This document shows, piece by piece, positions 27,341 through 36,614 of a stretch of 64,000 bases of DNA. Within the stretch, counting starts at the first letter, position 1, and each line of letters starts with the position of its first letter. This DNA is from Collinsella phocaeensis (GTDB lineage: Bacteria > Actinomycetota > Coriobacteriia > Coriobacteriales > Coriobacteriaceae): contig NZ_FQLR01000004.1 of NCBI RefSeq assembly GCF_900119895.1, forward strand, positions 992,001 through 1,056,000. Reading direction: 5' to 3'. The position numbers were made by a program, and so were the translations under genes. Under the pieces are notes generated by a model. The model was given only the letters and a program-made list of their open reading frames with translations. It was not told the origin of the DNA and did no database searches.

Positions 27341-29973
27341 CTACAGGACGGCGTAGTCCTGCGGCTCGCGGCCATAGAAGGCATCGAGGTACAGCTCGCG
27401 GATCTCGCTCATGAGCGGGTAGCGCGGGTTGGCGCCGGTGCACTGGTCGTTGAAGGCCTGCTCGGTCATCTCGTCGAGCGTCTCAAGGAAGTAGGCCTCG
27501 TCGACGCCGTAGTCGGCGATGGTCCTCTTGACGCCGATGGTCTCCTTGAGCTCCTCGAGCTTGGCGCAGAAGTTCTCGAACACCTCGGCGTCGTCCTTGC
27601 CCTGGATGCCGCAGTAGCGGGCCATCTCGGCGTACGCGGCGAGCGCGTTGGGGTACGGGTACTGGGAGAAGGTGCCCATCTTGACCGGGGCCTCGGCGGC
27701 GTTGTAGCGCATGACGCGGGTCAGGATGACCGCGTTGGCGATGCCGTGGGGCAGGTGATGGAAGGCGCCGAGCTTGTGGGCCATGGAGTGGTTGAGGCCC
27801 AGGAACGCGTTGGCGAAAGCCATGCCGGCCATGCAGGAGGCGTTGTGCATCTCCTCGCGGGCGTGCGGATCGGCGGCGCCGTTCTCATAGGAGCTCGGCA
27901 GGTTGTCGAAGACGAGCTTCGCGGCCTTCATGGACAGGCCCTTGGTGTAGTCGGAGGCCATGATGGAGACATAGGACTCGATCGCGTGCGTCATGACGTC
28001 GATGCCGGAGGCGGCGGTGAGGCCGCGCGGCGCGGTCATGGCGTTGTCGACGTCGACGATCGCCATGTTGGGCAGCAGCGCGTAGTCGGCGAGCGGCCAC
28101 TTGATGCCGGTCTCCTTGTCGGTGATGATGGCGAACGGGGTGCACTCGGAGCCGGTGCCCGAAGAGGTGGGGACGGCCACGAAGTAGGCCTTCTCGCCCA
28201 TCTTGGGGAAGGTGTAGACGCGCTTGCGGATGTCCATGAAGTCCATGGCCATGTCCTCGAAGTTCGCCTCGGGGTGCTCGTACATGACCCACATGATCTT
28301 GCCTGCGTCCATGGCGGAGCCGCCGCCGACGGCGATGATCACGTCGGGCTCGAACAGGCGCATCTGCTCGGCGCCGCGACGGGCGCACTGGAGCGAGGGG
28401 TCGGGCTCGACGTCGTAGAAGCAGTCGTGCGCGATGCCCATCTCATCGAGCTTGGCCTCGATGGCGCGGGTGTTGCCGTTCTTGAAGAGGAACTGGTCGG
28501 TGACGATGAAGGCGCGCTTCTTGCCCATGACGGTGCCGAGCTCGTCGAGCGCGACGGGCGTGGAGCCCTTCTTGAAGTAGACCTTCTCCGGAGCCCTGAA
28601 CCAGAGCATGTTCTCGCGGCGCTCGGCCACGGTCTTGACGTTGATCAAGTGCTTCACCCCAACGTTCTCGGAAACGGAGTTGCCGCCCCAGGAGCCGCAG
28701 CCCAGCGTGAGGGACGGCTTCATGCCGAAGTTGTACAGATCGCCGATGCCGCCCTGGGAGGACGGGGTGTTGATGACGATGCGGCAGGCCTTCATCGTGT
28801 TCTCGAACAGGGCGATCTTCTCGGCCTGGGCGGGATGCACGTAGAGCGACGCGGTGTGGCCCGGGCCGCCGGCGAGCACGAGGTGCTCGGCCTTGTCCAC
28901 GGCCTCCTGGAAGCTGGCGGCGCGGTACATGGCGAGGACGGGGGAGAGCTTCTCGTGGGAGAATTCCTCCTTCTCGGGGTCGGTCGAGGTCACCTCGGTG
29001 ATGAGGATCTTGGTCTTCGCGGGGACCTCGATGCCGGCGAGCTCGGCGATCTTGGCGGCGGGCATGCCCGGGATGCGGTGGTCGAGCGCACCGTTCTTGA
29101 ACATGGCCTCGCGCAGGGCCTCCATCTCGGCGCCCTTCTTCACGAAGTAGCAGCCGCGGCGTGCGAACTCGGCCTTGACCTCGTCGTAGACGCTGTCCAG
29201 CACGGTCACGGACTGCTCGGAGGCGCAGATCATGCCGTTGTCGAAGGTCTTGGAGTGGATGATGGAGTTGACGGCGAGCTTGATGTCCGCGGTGTCGTCG
29301 AGGACGACCGGCGTGTTGCCGGCGCCGACGCCGAGCGCGGGCTTGCCGGAGGAGTACGCGGCCTTGACCATGCCGGGGCCGCCGGTTGCCAGGATGATGT
29401 CGACGTCGCGCATGACCATGTTGGTGAGGTCGATGGACGGAACGTCGACCCAGCCGATGATCTCCTCGGGGGCGCCGGCCTTGACGGCGGCGTCGAGCAC
29501 GAGCTTGGCCGCGGCGATGGTGCACTTGGCGGCCGCCGGGTGCGGGGAGATGATGATGGCGTTGCGGGTCTTCAGGCAGATGAGGGTCTTGAAGATCGCG
29601 GTGGAGGTGGGGTTGGTGGGACGATGCCGATGGGCTCGGCGATCTTGGTGATGCCGTACGCCTCGTCGCGCTCGAGCACGCCGCAGGTCTTGGTGTCCTT
29701 GTAGGCGTTGTAGATGTACTCGGCAGCGTAGTGGTTCTTGATGATCTTGTCCTCAAGAACGCCGCGGCCCGTCTCCTCGACCGCCATCTTGGCGAGAGGG
29801 ATGCGCGCCTTGTTGGCTGCGAGGGCCGCCTCGTAGAAGATCTTGTCGACCTGCTCCTGGGAGAAGGTTGCGAAGACCTTCTGGGCCTCGCGCATGCGCG
29901 CGAGCTTCGCCTCGAGGGATTCGATGGAATCCACGATAGCGGGGGCGGCTTCAACCGTTGGCTTTTTTGCCAT
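27341..29973 (-). pseudogene. adhE: Bifunctional acetaldehyde/alcohol dehydrogenase, frameshifted near its N-terminus
   Basis: AdhE reduces acetyl-CoA to ethanol through acetaldehyde and forms spirosomes. The first frame (from ATG at 29973, with an AAAGGAG site) reads normally through YKDTKTCGVLERDEAYG to EPIGIV and then becomes a proline-rich nonsense run. The expected PTNPTSTAIFKT continues one frame over, so a net single base is lost at about 29612-29622. Compared with the E. coli protein, a further four residues of the EPIGIICGIVPTTNPTS segment are also absent. The rest is intact: CASEQS with the aldehyde dehydrogenase Cys, GVGAGNTPVV, and an iron alcohol dehydrogenase half with GGGSAMDAGK and histidines in NHSMAHKLGAFHH. 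Either the gene is dead, it is a recent or phase-variable mutation, or the repetitive CCACC tract was misassembled. Confidence 0.85.
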
Positions 29974-30011
29974 GCTGAGCTCCTTTTCATCGGTGCCTGC
30001 CTTCGCCCTGG

Positions 30012-30017
30012 ATTCTA
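30012..30017 (-). promoter_or_regulatory. Candidate adhE -10 element
   Basis: TAGAAT on the minus strand, 39 bases before the adhE start codon. The upstream direct repeat at 30039-30050 lies where a -35 would be expected, the usual geometry for an activator-dependent promoter. No recognisable -35 is present. Confidence 0.4.
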
Positions 30018-30038
30018 TCTAACGCCCGCCTGATTGGG

Positions 30039-30071
30039 GGTGAACGGTAGACATTTAACGGTGAACGGTAG
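30039..30071 (-). promoter_or_regulatory. Two 12-bp direct repeats 21 bp apart upstream of adhE (LytTR-like operator)
   Basis: Identical repeats CTACCGTTCACC on the minus strand occupy 30039-30050 and 30060-30071, exactly two helical turns apart. LytTR response regulators (AgrA, VirR, ComE type) bind 9-bp direct repeats with 21-bp centre spacing, consensus [TA][AC][CA]GTTN[AG][TG]. Each repeat contains ACCGTTCAC, matching 8 of 9 positions. Confidence 0.5.
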
Positions 30072-30074
30072 TAA

Positions 30075-30231
30075 TGAAACGCTTCAGAGTCGATTATTTT
30101 GGAGAATTGTGTCCTGCTGATGTAGGAGATAGGTCTGAAATATGTTGCTGAATTAGACAGAATTAGCACGTAAACGAAGTATCTGCTGTAAATCAAGTCG
30201 TTGTAAGCGTGATGAAAAGTGAAACGTTTCA
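30075..30231. promoter_or_regulatory. Pair of LacI-family-type palindromes upstream of adhE
   Basis: TGAAACGCTTCA at 30075-30086 and TGAAACGTTTCA at 30220-30231 (a perfect palindrome), both with the central CG typical of LacI/CcpA-family operators. Their start-to-start distance is 145 bp, suitable for looping. The stretch between them (30087-30219) is AT-rich for this genome and holds no gene. The GC-rich part from 30241 to 30410, before rnpB, shows a 12-bp direct repeat (30291-30302 and 30313-30324) and nothing else. Confidence 0.5.
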
Positions 30232-30410
30232 AATAACTCTATTCAATCGGATGCGGTATCTGATGCTCGCCCGAGTCGGGTGCTCGGCTGGTGCGCGGGC
30301 GACGTGCGATGCGTGCGCGGGCGAGCGAGGGCGCGGACCCGCGGCATCCGCCCTGGGCGTGCGCCCGGGCGATACGGTGCATCTATTGCGTTGGAAGCGT
30401 TGAAAGCGAT

Positions 30411-30778
30411 GCGAAGCGGGCCGATAAGCCGGGTTCTGTCACGGACGATCATTTATCTTGTCTGCACGTTGCCGCGCAGCTCCTCGCACGCTACCCGAGC
30501 GCGGGCCGGGCCGGCCCATGGCGCTCCTATTCGCGCTTGCTCCGGAAGGGGCTTGCCAAGCCGCCGTGTCACCACGACGCTGGTGGTCTCTTACACCACC
30601 GTTTCAGCTTTTCTCTCACCCGCCGAAGGCGGGCAGCGGGAGTCTTCTTTTCTGCGGCGCTATCCGTCGGGTCGCCCCGCCTGGCCGTTAGCCAGCTTCC
30701 TGCCCTGTGGAGCCCGGACTTTCCTCACGCCCATCGCGTGCGCAATGGGTCGCGTGATCGTCTGGCCCGCTTCGCAAT
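30411..30778 (-). ncRNA. rnpB: RNase P RNA, bacterial type A
   Basis: Catalytic RNA that removes 5' leaders from pre-tRNAs. On the minus strand the 5' end carries GCGAAGCGGGCC, complementary to GGCCCGCTTCGC at the 3' end (terminal P1 helix). The near-universal block GAGGAAAGTCCGGGCTCC is present (about 30711-30728), as is the 3' core ACAGAACCCGGCTTATCGG (about 30421-30439) with its GGTT-containing half of P4. About 368 nt is a normal length. An extended -10, TGGTACAAT on the minus strand (TACAAT at 30784-30789), lies 6 bases upstream and supports the 5' end. Confidence 0.95.
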
Positions 30779-30783
30779 GAGAT

Positions 30784-30792
30784 ATTGTACCA
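30784..30792 (-). promoter_or_regulatory. Extended -10 promoter element of rnpB
   Basis: TGGTACAAT on the minus strand places transcription start about 30777-30778, matching the predicted RNase P RNA 5' end. The -35 region is poor, consistent with an extended -10 promoter. Confidence 0.6.
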
Positions 30793-30926
30793 TGTGGCCG
30801 GAGGTCTTGCGAGCGGGCGTGTGCACGGCCCGCGCGCAACGTCGGCCCGGGGCCGGCGCGATCTCGGGCCGTTATCTGGTTATGCACGGGGTCCCGCGCT
30901 GGAGCGGGTCCGGTTGTGGGGGAGCT

Positions 30927-31565
30927 ATGGCTGAGAGCTATTTCACGATGCGCGCGGGCGTCGAGGCCACAGGTGAGTTCGTTGACCGCAAGAGCAGGTT
31001 CATCGCGCAGCTGGTGCATGTCGAATCCGCCGATGAGGCCCAGGCGCACCAGGCCGCGATGCGCGCCAGGCACTACGACGCACGGCATAACGTCCCCGCG
31101 TTTATCCTCGTCGACGGAACGGAGCGCGCGAGCGACGACGGGGAGCCCCAGCGCACGAGCGGCATGCCCGCGCTCGAGGTCCTGCGGGGCGCGGGCCTCA
31201 AGGACGTGTGCTGCGTCACGACGCGGTACTTCGGGGGGACCCTGCTGGGGCCGGGAGGCCTGGTGCGCGCCTACACCGCCGCCGCCCAGGCCGCCGTCCA
31301 GGCGGCGCGCGATGCGGGCGATATCGTCGAGATGACGAGCGTGGTGCCCGTGGACGTCGCCGTCCCGTACCCTCAGTATGAGCAGGCGCTGCGCCTGGTC
31401 GGCGACACGGGCGGTAAGGTCGTCTCGACCGACTACACCGACGAGGTCCTCATCCATGCCGCGTATCGCGAGGGAGACGAGAGCGCCCTTGTCCCAAAGC
31501 TGCGCGAGCTCATGGCGGGCCGCGAGCAGGTCGTGGTGGGGACGCCGGGCTTCACCGAATTCTGA
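30927..31565 (+). CDS. YigZ/IMPACT-family protein
   Basis: A 212-residue two-domain protein. The N-terminal UPF0029/IMPACT domain has EFVDRKSRFIAQLVHVES, a DGEPQRTSGMPALEVLRG loop and TRYFGGTLLGPGGLVRAY, all family hallmarks. The C-terminal domain (about 140-212) is a ferredoxin-like fold related to EF-G domains. The family is linked to translation or ribosome-associated control (yeast Gcn2 regulators), but the bacterial role is not established. The start is the ATG after GGGGGAGCT. The open frame extends 212 codons further upstream through the antisense of rnpB and is not coding there. Confidence 0.88.
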   Translation: MAESYFTMRAGVEATGEFVDRKSRFIAQLVHVESADEAQAHQAAMRARHYDARHNVPAFILVDGTERASDDGEPQRTSGMPALEVLRGAGLKDVCCVTTRYFGGTLLGPGGLVRAYTAAAQAAVQAARDAGDIVEMTSVVPVDVAVPYPQYEQALRLVGDTGGKVVSTDYTDEVLIHAAYREGDESALVPKLRELMAGREQVVVGTPGFTEF

Positions 31566-31703
31566 TACGTCGAGCGGGGCCTGCCGCCTTGGAGCGGAGG
31601 GCAGGGCTGCGCGATGGCGCCATGGCCGCATGCGGCCGCCATGGCGGAAGAACCCCCGAAATGGCGGCGGACCTGCATCGCGTGTATCGGGGCTCCGGGG
31701 GCG

Positions 31704-32144
31704 CTATGCGGTGAGGATGTCGATCGCCAGGTCGATGGCGTCGTCGATGCAGCCGGCGCAGCTGCGCAGGGGGCCCGCTTCGGAGCCGACGCCCTTGAGC
31801 TCGCGGCAGACGGTCGACCCGTTCTTGGAGCGGAACGACTCGCAGTACGCGCGCGCGAGCCGGTACGTCGCCCCCTTGCTGCCCGGCGCGTCGAAGCCCG
31901 AGCTCCCCGCCTGGCCGAGCGCCATGATCCCGCCCGATATGGCGCCGCAGGTTTCGGTCATGCCGCCCATGCCCGCGCCGAAGCCCTCGGCGAGGTCGAA
32001 GGCGACCTCGGGGTCGAGCTGCAATGCGGGGGCGAGCGCGCAGATCACCGATTGCGCGCAGTTGAACCCGCGCGCATGGAACGCGGCGGCGGCCTCTTTC
32101 ACCGCGTCGCGGTCGAGCGAGATTTCATCTTTGTTGATTGCCAT
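31704..32144 (-). CDS. C_GCAxxG_C_C family protein, putative redox-active
   Basis: A 146-residue small protein with the family's cysteine pattern: GFNCAQSV near residue 28, GGMTETCGAISGG near 65, CREL near 113, and a terminal RSCAGCIDDA. These spaced cysteines suggest a metal- or disulfide-based redox site. No function is established for the family. Helical, no signal peptide. It is divergently transcribed from metY, about 100 bases away, and the shared region could co-regulate both. Confidence 0.82.
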   Translation of the reverse strand: MAINKDEISLDRDAVKEAAAAFHARGFNCAQSVICALAPALQLDPEVAFDLAEGFGAGMGGMTETCGAISGGIMALGQAGSSGFDAPGSKGATYRLARAYCESFRSKNGSTVCRELKGVGSEAGPLRSCAGCIDDAIDLAIDILTA

Positions 32145-32246
32145 GGTTCTCCTAACGGATGCGTTGTCGACGGTTTACCATCTTAGCGGTATAGATGACG
32201 CCGCGCGTCCGCGAAACGCGCGCCATGCAAGCAAAGGAGTTCACCT

Positions 32247-33527
32247 ATGGCCGAGCATCTCGGAACGACCTGCGTCCAGGGCGGTTACCGTCCTGGCGAC
32301 GCGGAGCCCCGCCAGGTCCCCATCTACCAGTCGACCACGTGGAAGTACGACACCTCCGAGCACATGGGGAGGCTGTTCGACCTTGAGGAGTCGGGCTACT
32401 TCTACACGCGTCTGCAGAACCCTACCAACGACGCCGTCGCCGCCAAGATCTGCGAGCTCGAGGGCGGCACCGCGGCCATGCTGACGAGTTCCGGCCAGGC
32501 GGCGAACTTCTTCGCGGTCTTCAACATCGCGGGGGCCGGCGATCACGTCGTGGCGAGCTCCGCCATCTACGGCGGTACGTACAACCTGCTTGCGCACACC
32601 ATGAAGCGCATGGGGCTCGAGTGCACCTTCGTGGCTCCCGATGCGAGCGACGATGAGCTCGAGGCTGCGTTCCGGCCCAACACGAAGGCGGTGTTCGGCG
32701 AGACCATCGCCAACCCGGCGCTCGCCGTGCTCGACATCGAGCGCTTCGCCAAGGCGGCCCACGCCCACGGCGTGCCCCTGATCGTGGACAACACCTTCCC
32801 CACGCCCGTGAACTGCCGTCCGATCGAGTGGGGGGCCGATATCGTCACGCATTCCACCACCAAGTACATGGACGGCCACGGCGCCGCCGTGGGCGGCGCC
32901 ATCGTCGACTCCGGTAACTTCGACTGGATGGCCCATGCCGAGAAGTTCCCCGGACTCACCACGCCCGACGAAACGTATCACGGCGTGACGTATGCCGAGA
33001 AGTTCGGCCAGGGCGGCGCGTTCATCACGAAGGCGACGGCTCAGCTCATGCGCGACTTCGGCTGCATCCAGAGCCCGCAGAACGCCTTCCTGCTCAACCT
33101 CGGCCTCGAGAGCCTGCATGTCCGCATGCCGCAGCACTGCAAGAACGGCCAGGCCATGGCTGAGTTCCTCGCCGGCCATCCGGCGGTCCGCTTCGTGCGC
33201 TATCCCGGCCTTCCCGGCGACGACTGCTACGACCTCGCTCAGAAGTACCTGCCGAACGGCTCCTGCGGCGTGGTGAGCTTCGGCTTCAAGGGCGGGCGCG
33301 CCGCCGCCGAGCAGTTCATGAAGAGCCTGAAGATCGCCCAGATCGCCACGCATGTGGCCGATGCGCGCACCTGCTGCCTGCACCCGGCGAACGCGACGCA
33401 CCGCCAGATGAACGACGCCGAGCTCGAGGCCTGCGGCATCGCTCCGGATATGGTGCGCCTCTCGTGCGGCATCGAGTCCACCGAGGACCTGATCGCCGAC
33501 GTCGCCCAGGCGCTCGACACGCTGTAG
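32247..33527 (+). CDS. metY: O-acetylhomoserine sulfhydrylase (PLP enzyme)
   Basis: Forms homocysteine directly from O-acetylhomoserine and sulfide. The 426-residue product is a Cys/Met-metabolism PLP enzyme of fold type I. It has SGYFYTRLQNPTNDAV, the PLP-stacking region SSAIYGGTYNLL, GETIANPALAVLDI, VDNTFPTP and the Schiff-base lysine in HSTTKYMDGHG, followed by GVTYAEKFG and a C-terminal domain ending ESTEDLIADVAQAL. Length and the insert after the lysine favour MetY over cystathionine gamma-synthase. Good AAAGGAG ribosome site. Monocistronic, with a strong terminator behind it. With metK nearby it completes the methionine-to-SAM branch seen in this window. Confidence 0.92.
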   Translation: MAEHLGTTCVQGGYRPGDAEPRQVPIYQSTTWKYDTSEHMGRLFDLEESGYFYTRLQNPTNDAVAAKICELEGGTAAMLTSSGQAANFFAVFNIAGAGDHVVASSAIYGGTYNLLAHTMKRMGLECTFVAPDASDDELEAAFRPNTKAVFGETIANPALAVLDIERFAKAAHAHGVPLIVDNTFPTPVNCRPIEWGADIVTHSTTKYMDGHGAAVGGAIVDSGNFDWMAHAEKFPGLTTPDETYHGVTYAEKFGQGGAFITKATAQLMRDFGCIQSPQNAFLLNLGLESLHVRMPQHCKNGQAMAEFLAGHPAVRFVRYPGLPGDDCYDLAQKYLPNGSCGVVSFGFKGGRAAAEQFMKSLKIAQIATHVADARTCCLHPANATHRQMNDAELEACGIAPDMVRLSCGIESTEDLIADVAQALDTL

Positions 33528-33550
33528 GCCTATACCTACCGCACGCTGCG

Positions 33551-33584
33551 CGGCGGCGCCCCTCTACGGGGTGCCGCCGTTTTT
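33551..33584 (+). terminator. Rho-independent terminator after metY
   Basis: A GC-rich stem of CGGCGGCGCCCC with its near-perfect complement, a 4-base loop and a run of five T ending at 33584. Confidence 0.85.
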
Positions 33585-33660
33585 CATGGGCGCCAACGGG
33601 TAGAAGAGGGATTGCGCGCCTCGGCGCCCATATGTCTGAAGTCGACCGGAAGGGCTCACC

Positions 33661-34608
33661 ATGAAGACCACGACCCTGACGTACCCCAGCCGCGATGGCG
33701 CCTCGACGGTGCGCTCACTGCTGTGGGAGCAGGATGGCGGATCGTCTCCGCGCGGCATCGTGCAGATCGTCCACGGCATGTCCGAGCATATCGAACGCTA
33801 TCGCCCGTTTGCCGAGAGCCTGTGCGACGCGGGGTACGCCGTCTGCGCGAACGACCACATCGGCCACGGCGCGACGGCATTCCGTGAAGCCGATCTGGGC
33901 CATATGCCCTTGGACTCAGGCGAGGATATCCTGATCTCCGACGTGCATGCGCTCCGGGGGCTCGTCTCCGGGCGCTTCGCGGACGATACGGGGGCCGCGG
34001 TGCCCTACGTCGTGTTCGGCCATTCCATGGGGAGCTTCATCACCCGCGTGTACCTCACCCGCCACGCGTTCGGCGTCCGCGCGGCCGTCCTTTGCGGAAC
34101 GGGCCACCAGCCGCGCGCCTTGTCCGGCGCGGGCAGGGTGCTCACGCGCGCTCTGGGGCGGTCGCGCGGCGAGCGCTACGTGAGCCCTCTGGTGGACGGC
34201 CTGGGCGTCGGCGCATACGCCAAGGCGATCGAGGGCGCGCGCACGGAATCCGATTGGATCTGCACCGATCCGGCGGTTGTCGATGCCTACCGGGCGGATC
34301 CGCGCTGCGGCCAGGCCTTCACCGTGGGCGCGTATCACACCTTGAGCACGCTGGTATCGCACGCCACGGACGCGCGCCTCGCCGCGCGCATCCCCCGGTC
34401 GCTGCCGCTGCTGTTCATCGCCGGCGACGCCGATCCGGTGGGGGAGTGCGGGGCGGGCGTCCATCGCGCAGCCGAGCAGTACCGCTCGGCGGGGATGGAG
34501 CGCGTCGACGAGGTTCTCTACGAGGGGATGCGCCACGAGATCTTGAACGAGCCGGGTCGCGCCGACGTCTACGCCGACGTCATCGCCTGGCTGGAGGACG
34601 TCCTATAG
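33661..34608 (+). CDS. Alpha/beta hydrolase (serine aminopeptidase S33 / monoacylglycerol-lipase-like)
   Basis: A 315-residue hydrolase with the nucleophile elbow GHSMGS (about 120-125), an acid in IAGDADPVGE (about 258) and the catalytic His in YEGMRHEILNE (about 287). An oxyanion region IVHGMSEHIERY near 37 is typical of the lysophospholipase/monoglyceride-lipase branch of peptidase family S33. No signal peptide, so it is probably cytosolic and acts on a lipid ester or small ester. The true substrate is unknown. It is flanked by terminators and transcribed alone. Confidence 0.88.
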   Translation: MKTTTLTYPSRDGASTVRSLLWEQDGGSSPRGIVQIVHGMSEHIERYRPFAESLCDAGYAVCANDHIGHGATAFREADLGHMPLDSGEDILISDVHALRGLVSGRFADDTGAAVPYVVFGHSMGSFITRVYLTRHAFGVRAAVLCGTGHQPRALSGAGRVLTRALGRSRGERYVSPLVDGLGVGAYAKAIEGARTESDWICTDPAVVDAYRADPRCGQAFTVGAYHTLSTLVSHATDARLAARIPRSLPLLFIAGDADPVGECGAGVHRAAEQYRSAGMERVDEVLYEGMRHEILNEPGRADVYADVIAWLEDVL

Positions 34609-34646
34609 GGGAGGATGTGGATGTCTGGATACCCGGTCTTACGCGC

Positions 34647-34684
34647 AAGGCCCGTTTGTCGCTCACGTGCGGCAAACGGGCCTT
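34647..34684. terminator. Bidirectional terminator between the hydrolase gene and pfkA
   Basis: The outer 12 bp (34647-34658 with 34673-34684) is perfect and continues inward with one G-T pair to a 6-base loop. It lies between two convergent genes. Confidence 0.75.
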
Positions 34685-34693
34685 CTCGGTACC

Positions 34694-35773
34694 TTATGCG
34701 TCTCCGAAGCTTATGCCGAGGGCGCGGGCTTCGCGCACGAGGTCGCACGCGGGGTCGACGCGCTTGAGCTTGCCGGCTACCTCTTCCAGGGGTATGCGCT
34801 TCATGGCTCCGTCGACGTATCCGATCATGCAGCCGAAGGCGCCGTCGAGGCAGGCGAGGGCGGCCTCGACGCCGCACTGCGTGGCGAAGACGCGATCCTG
34901 GGCGTCCGGCGCCCCGCCGCGCTGCGTGTGGCCCGGGATCGCGACGCGGGTCTCGCGGCCGCTGCGCCGCTCGACTTCGTTCGCGATATCGTAGACGATC
35001 GAGGGCGAGGTGCGTGCCGCGACCCGCTTCTTGTACTCCTTCTTGGACAGCGCGGCCTCTTCGCGCGAGAGGGCGCCCTCGGCGGCCACGATGATCGTGA
35101 AGCGCGCGCCCGAGTCCATCCTGCGCTCGATCGCCGCGATGACGTTGTCCATGTCATAGGGGATCTCGGGGATGAGGCAGACGTCCGCGCCGCCGGCGAC
35201 CGCGGAGTACAGGGGGATCCAGCCGACCTTGTGCCCCATGATCTCGATGACGAAGACCCGGCCGTGGCTGCTGGCGGTCGTGTGGATGTCGTCGATGCAC
35301 TTGGTGGCGATCTCCACGGCGCTCGTGAAGCCGAAGGTCATGTCCGTGCCCCAGGTGTCGTTGTCGATGGTCTTGGGAAGCGCGATGACGTTCAGCCCTT
35401 CCTGGGCGAGTCGGTTCGCCGTCTTGGTCGACCCGTTGCCGCCGAGCATGAACAGGCAGTCGAGCCCGAGGTCCCGATAGGTGGAGATCATCGCGGGGAC
35501 CTTGTCGACCCCATCGGCCCCGGGGACGTCGAGGAGCTTGAACGGGGTGCGGCTCGTGCCGAGGATGGTGCCGCCGCGGGTGAGGATGCCGCTGAAATCG
35601 CGCGGCGTCATGCGCCGGTACCTGCCGTAGATCAGGCCCTGGTATCCGTCCTCGAATCCGTAGAACTCTACCGGCTCGGCGCTGGTGTTGACGAGCGCTT
35701 TGACGATGCCGCGCATGGTGGCGTTGAGCGCCTGGCAGTCGCCGCCGCTCGTGAGAAGTCCGACACGAAGCAT
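34694..35773 (-). CDS. pfkA: 6-phosphofructokinase (mixed ATP/PPi signature)
   Basis: Phosphorylates fructose-6-phosphate, the committed step of glycolysis. The 359-residue protein has [16 protein letters not shown] (phosphoryl-donor loop), [26 protein letters not shown] (active-site Asp), [12 protein letters not shown] and PGHTQRGG. The donor-specificity residues are mixed: Gly in GGNGS (ATP type) but Lys in PKTIDND (as in PPi-dependent enzymes). Known actinobacterial and clostridial group III enzymes with this pattern mostly use ATP, so ATP is the likelier donor. The start ATG has a GAGGGGA site. Confidence 0.92.
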   Translation of the reverse strand: MLRVGLLTSGGDCQALNATMRGIVKALVNTSAEPVEFYGFEDGYQGLIYGRYRRMTPRDFSGILTRGGTILGTSRTPFKLLDVPGADGVDKVPAMISTYRDLGLDCLFMLGGNGSTKTANRLAQEGLNVIALPKTIDNDTWGTDMTFGFTSAVEIATKCIDDIHTTASSHGRVFVIEIMGHKVGWIPLYSAVAGGADVCLIPEIPYDMDNVIAAIERRMDSGARFTIIVAAEGALSREEAALSKKEYKKRVAARTSPSIVYDIANEVERRSGRETRVAIPGHTQRGGAPDAQDRVFATQCGVEAALACLDGAFGCMIGYVDGAMKRIPLEEVAGKLKRVDPACDLVREARALGISFGDA

Positions 35774-35870
35774 GGGTTCCCCTCAAGATCGTTGTTCGCA
35801 AGGTTCGCTCGACGAAAGTGAGCATAGTCGAGTGTATCGCAACGGGCGACCCGTCCCCGGCCGTGCTTCC

Positions 35871-35883
35871 AACGGTTACCGTT
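35871..35883. promoter_or_regulatory. 13-bp palindrome in the pfkA-xpt intergenic region
   Basis: AACGGTTACCGTT: perfect 6-base arms around a single central base, lying between two divergent genes. It could be an operator for either. The 254-base region has no purine-riboswitch core, although xpt is a common target of that riboswitch. A weak TATCCT -10 for xpt lies near 35967. Confidence 0.35.
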
Positions 35884-36027
35884 CGCTTATGTGGCGTGCG
35901 AGCTCGCGGTGCGCGGCGGCCGCCGCACCATCTTGCGGCACGCGGCTCCCATGCACGCCGTCATGGTATCCTAACCCAAATAGTTCGATGGTGCGCCCGC
36001 GAGGCGAACAGGGCAGAGGAGTTGGCT

Positions 36028-36609
36028 ATGAAAGAGCTCGAGGACCGCATCCGCCGCGACGGCATCGTGAAGGGTGGCGTTCTCAAGGTCGATGCGTTCC
36101 TGAACCACCAGTGCGATGTGGAGCTCTTCGACGCCATGGGCGCCGAATGGGCCCGTCTGTTCGAGGGCGCGCCCATCAACAAGATCCTCACCATCGAGGC
36201 GAGCGGCATCGGCATCGCATGCATCGCCGCGCGTCATTTCGGTAACGCTCCCGTGGTGTTCGCGAAGAAGGCGCAGTCCATCAATCTCGACGGCGAGCAG
36301 TACTCGACGACGATCTACTCCTTCACGAAGCAGCGCGAGTTTCCCGTCATCGTCGGCAGGCGCTTCCTGTCCCCGGACGACCACATCCTGATCATCGACG
36401 ACTTCCTGGCGAACGGCTGCGCGCTCGAGGGCCTCATCGCCCTGTGCGAGAGCGCCGGAGCGACGGTCGAGGGCATCGGCATCGGCGTGGAGAAGGGCTT
36501 CCAGGGCGGAGGCGACAAGCTTCGCGCCGCCGGGTATCGCGTGGAGAGCCTCGCCCGCATCGCGGCTATGGACGCCGAGACCGGCGAGATCGCGTTCGTC
36601 GAGGCGTAA
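36028..36609 (+). CDS. xpt: Xanthine phosphoribosyltransferase
   Basis: Purine salvage: converts xanthine and PRPP to XMP. The 193-residue product matches Bacillus-type Xpt, with [37 protein letters not shown], the PRPP-binding acidic loop [17 protein letters not shown] (about 131-147) and [13 protein letters not shown]. Length is typical. The ATG has an AGAGGAG site. A release-factor-like gene starts 5 bases after its stop, so the two are co-transcribed. Confidence 0.93.
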   Translation: MKELEDRIRRDGIVKGGVLKVDAFLNHQCDVELFDAMGAEWARLFEGAPINKILTIEASGIGIACIAARHFGNAPVVFAKKAQSINLDGEQYSTTIYSFTKQREFPVIVGRRFLSPDDHILIIDDFLANGCALEGLIALCESAGATVEGIGIGVEKGFQGGGDKLRAAGYRVESLARIAAMDAETGEIAFVEA

Positions 36610-36614
36610 GGCCC

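Noticed and set aside
26432-29704. 1090-codon plus-strand open frame antisense to adhE and the kinase gene
   Set aside because: Low-complexity composition (G, V, L, D, H rich) typical of the antisense of GC-rich genes; no domain likeness; both real genes lie opposite.
30291-30926. Long N-terminal extension of the YigZ frame
   Set aside because: It runs through the complement of RNase P RNA; the ATG at 30927 has a ribosome site and matches the family start.
35774-36027. Purine riboswitch upstream of xpt
   Set aside because: No conserved purine-aptamer core or expression-platform terminator could be found.
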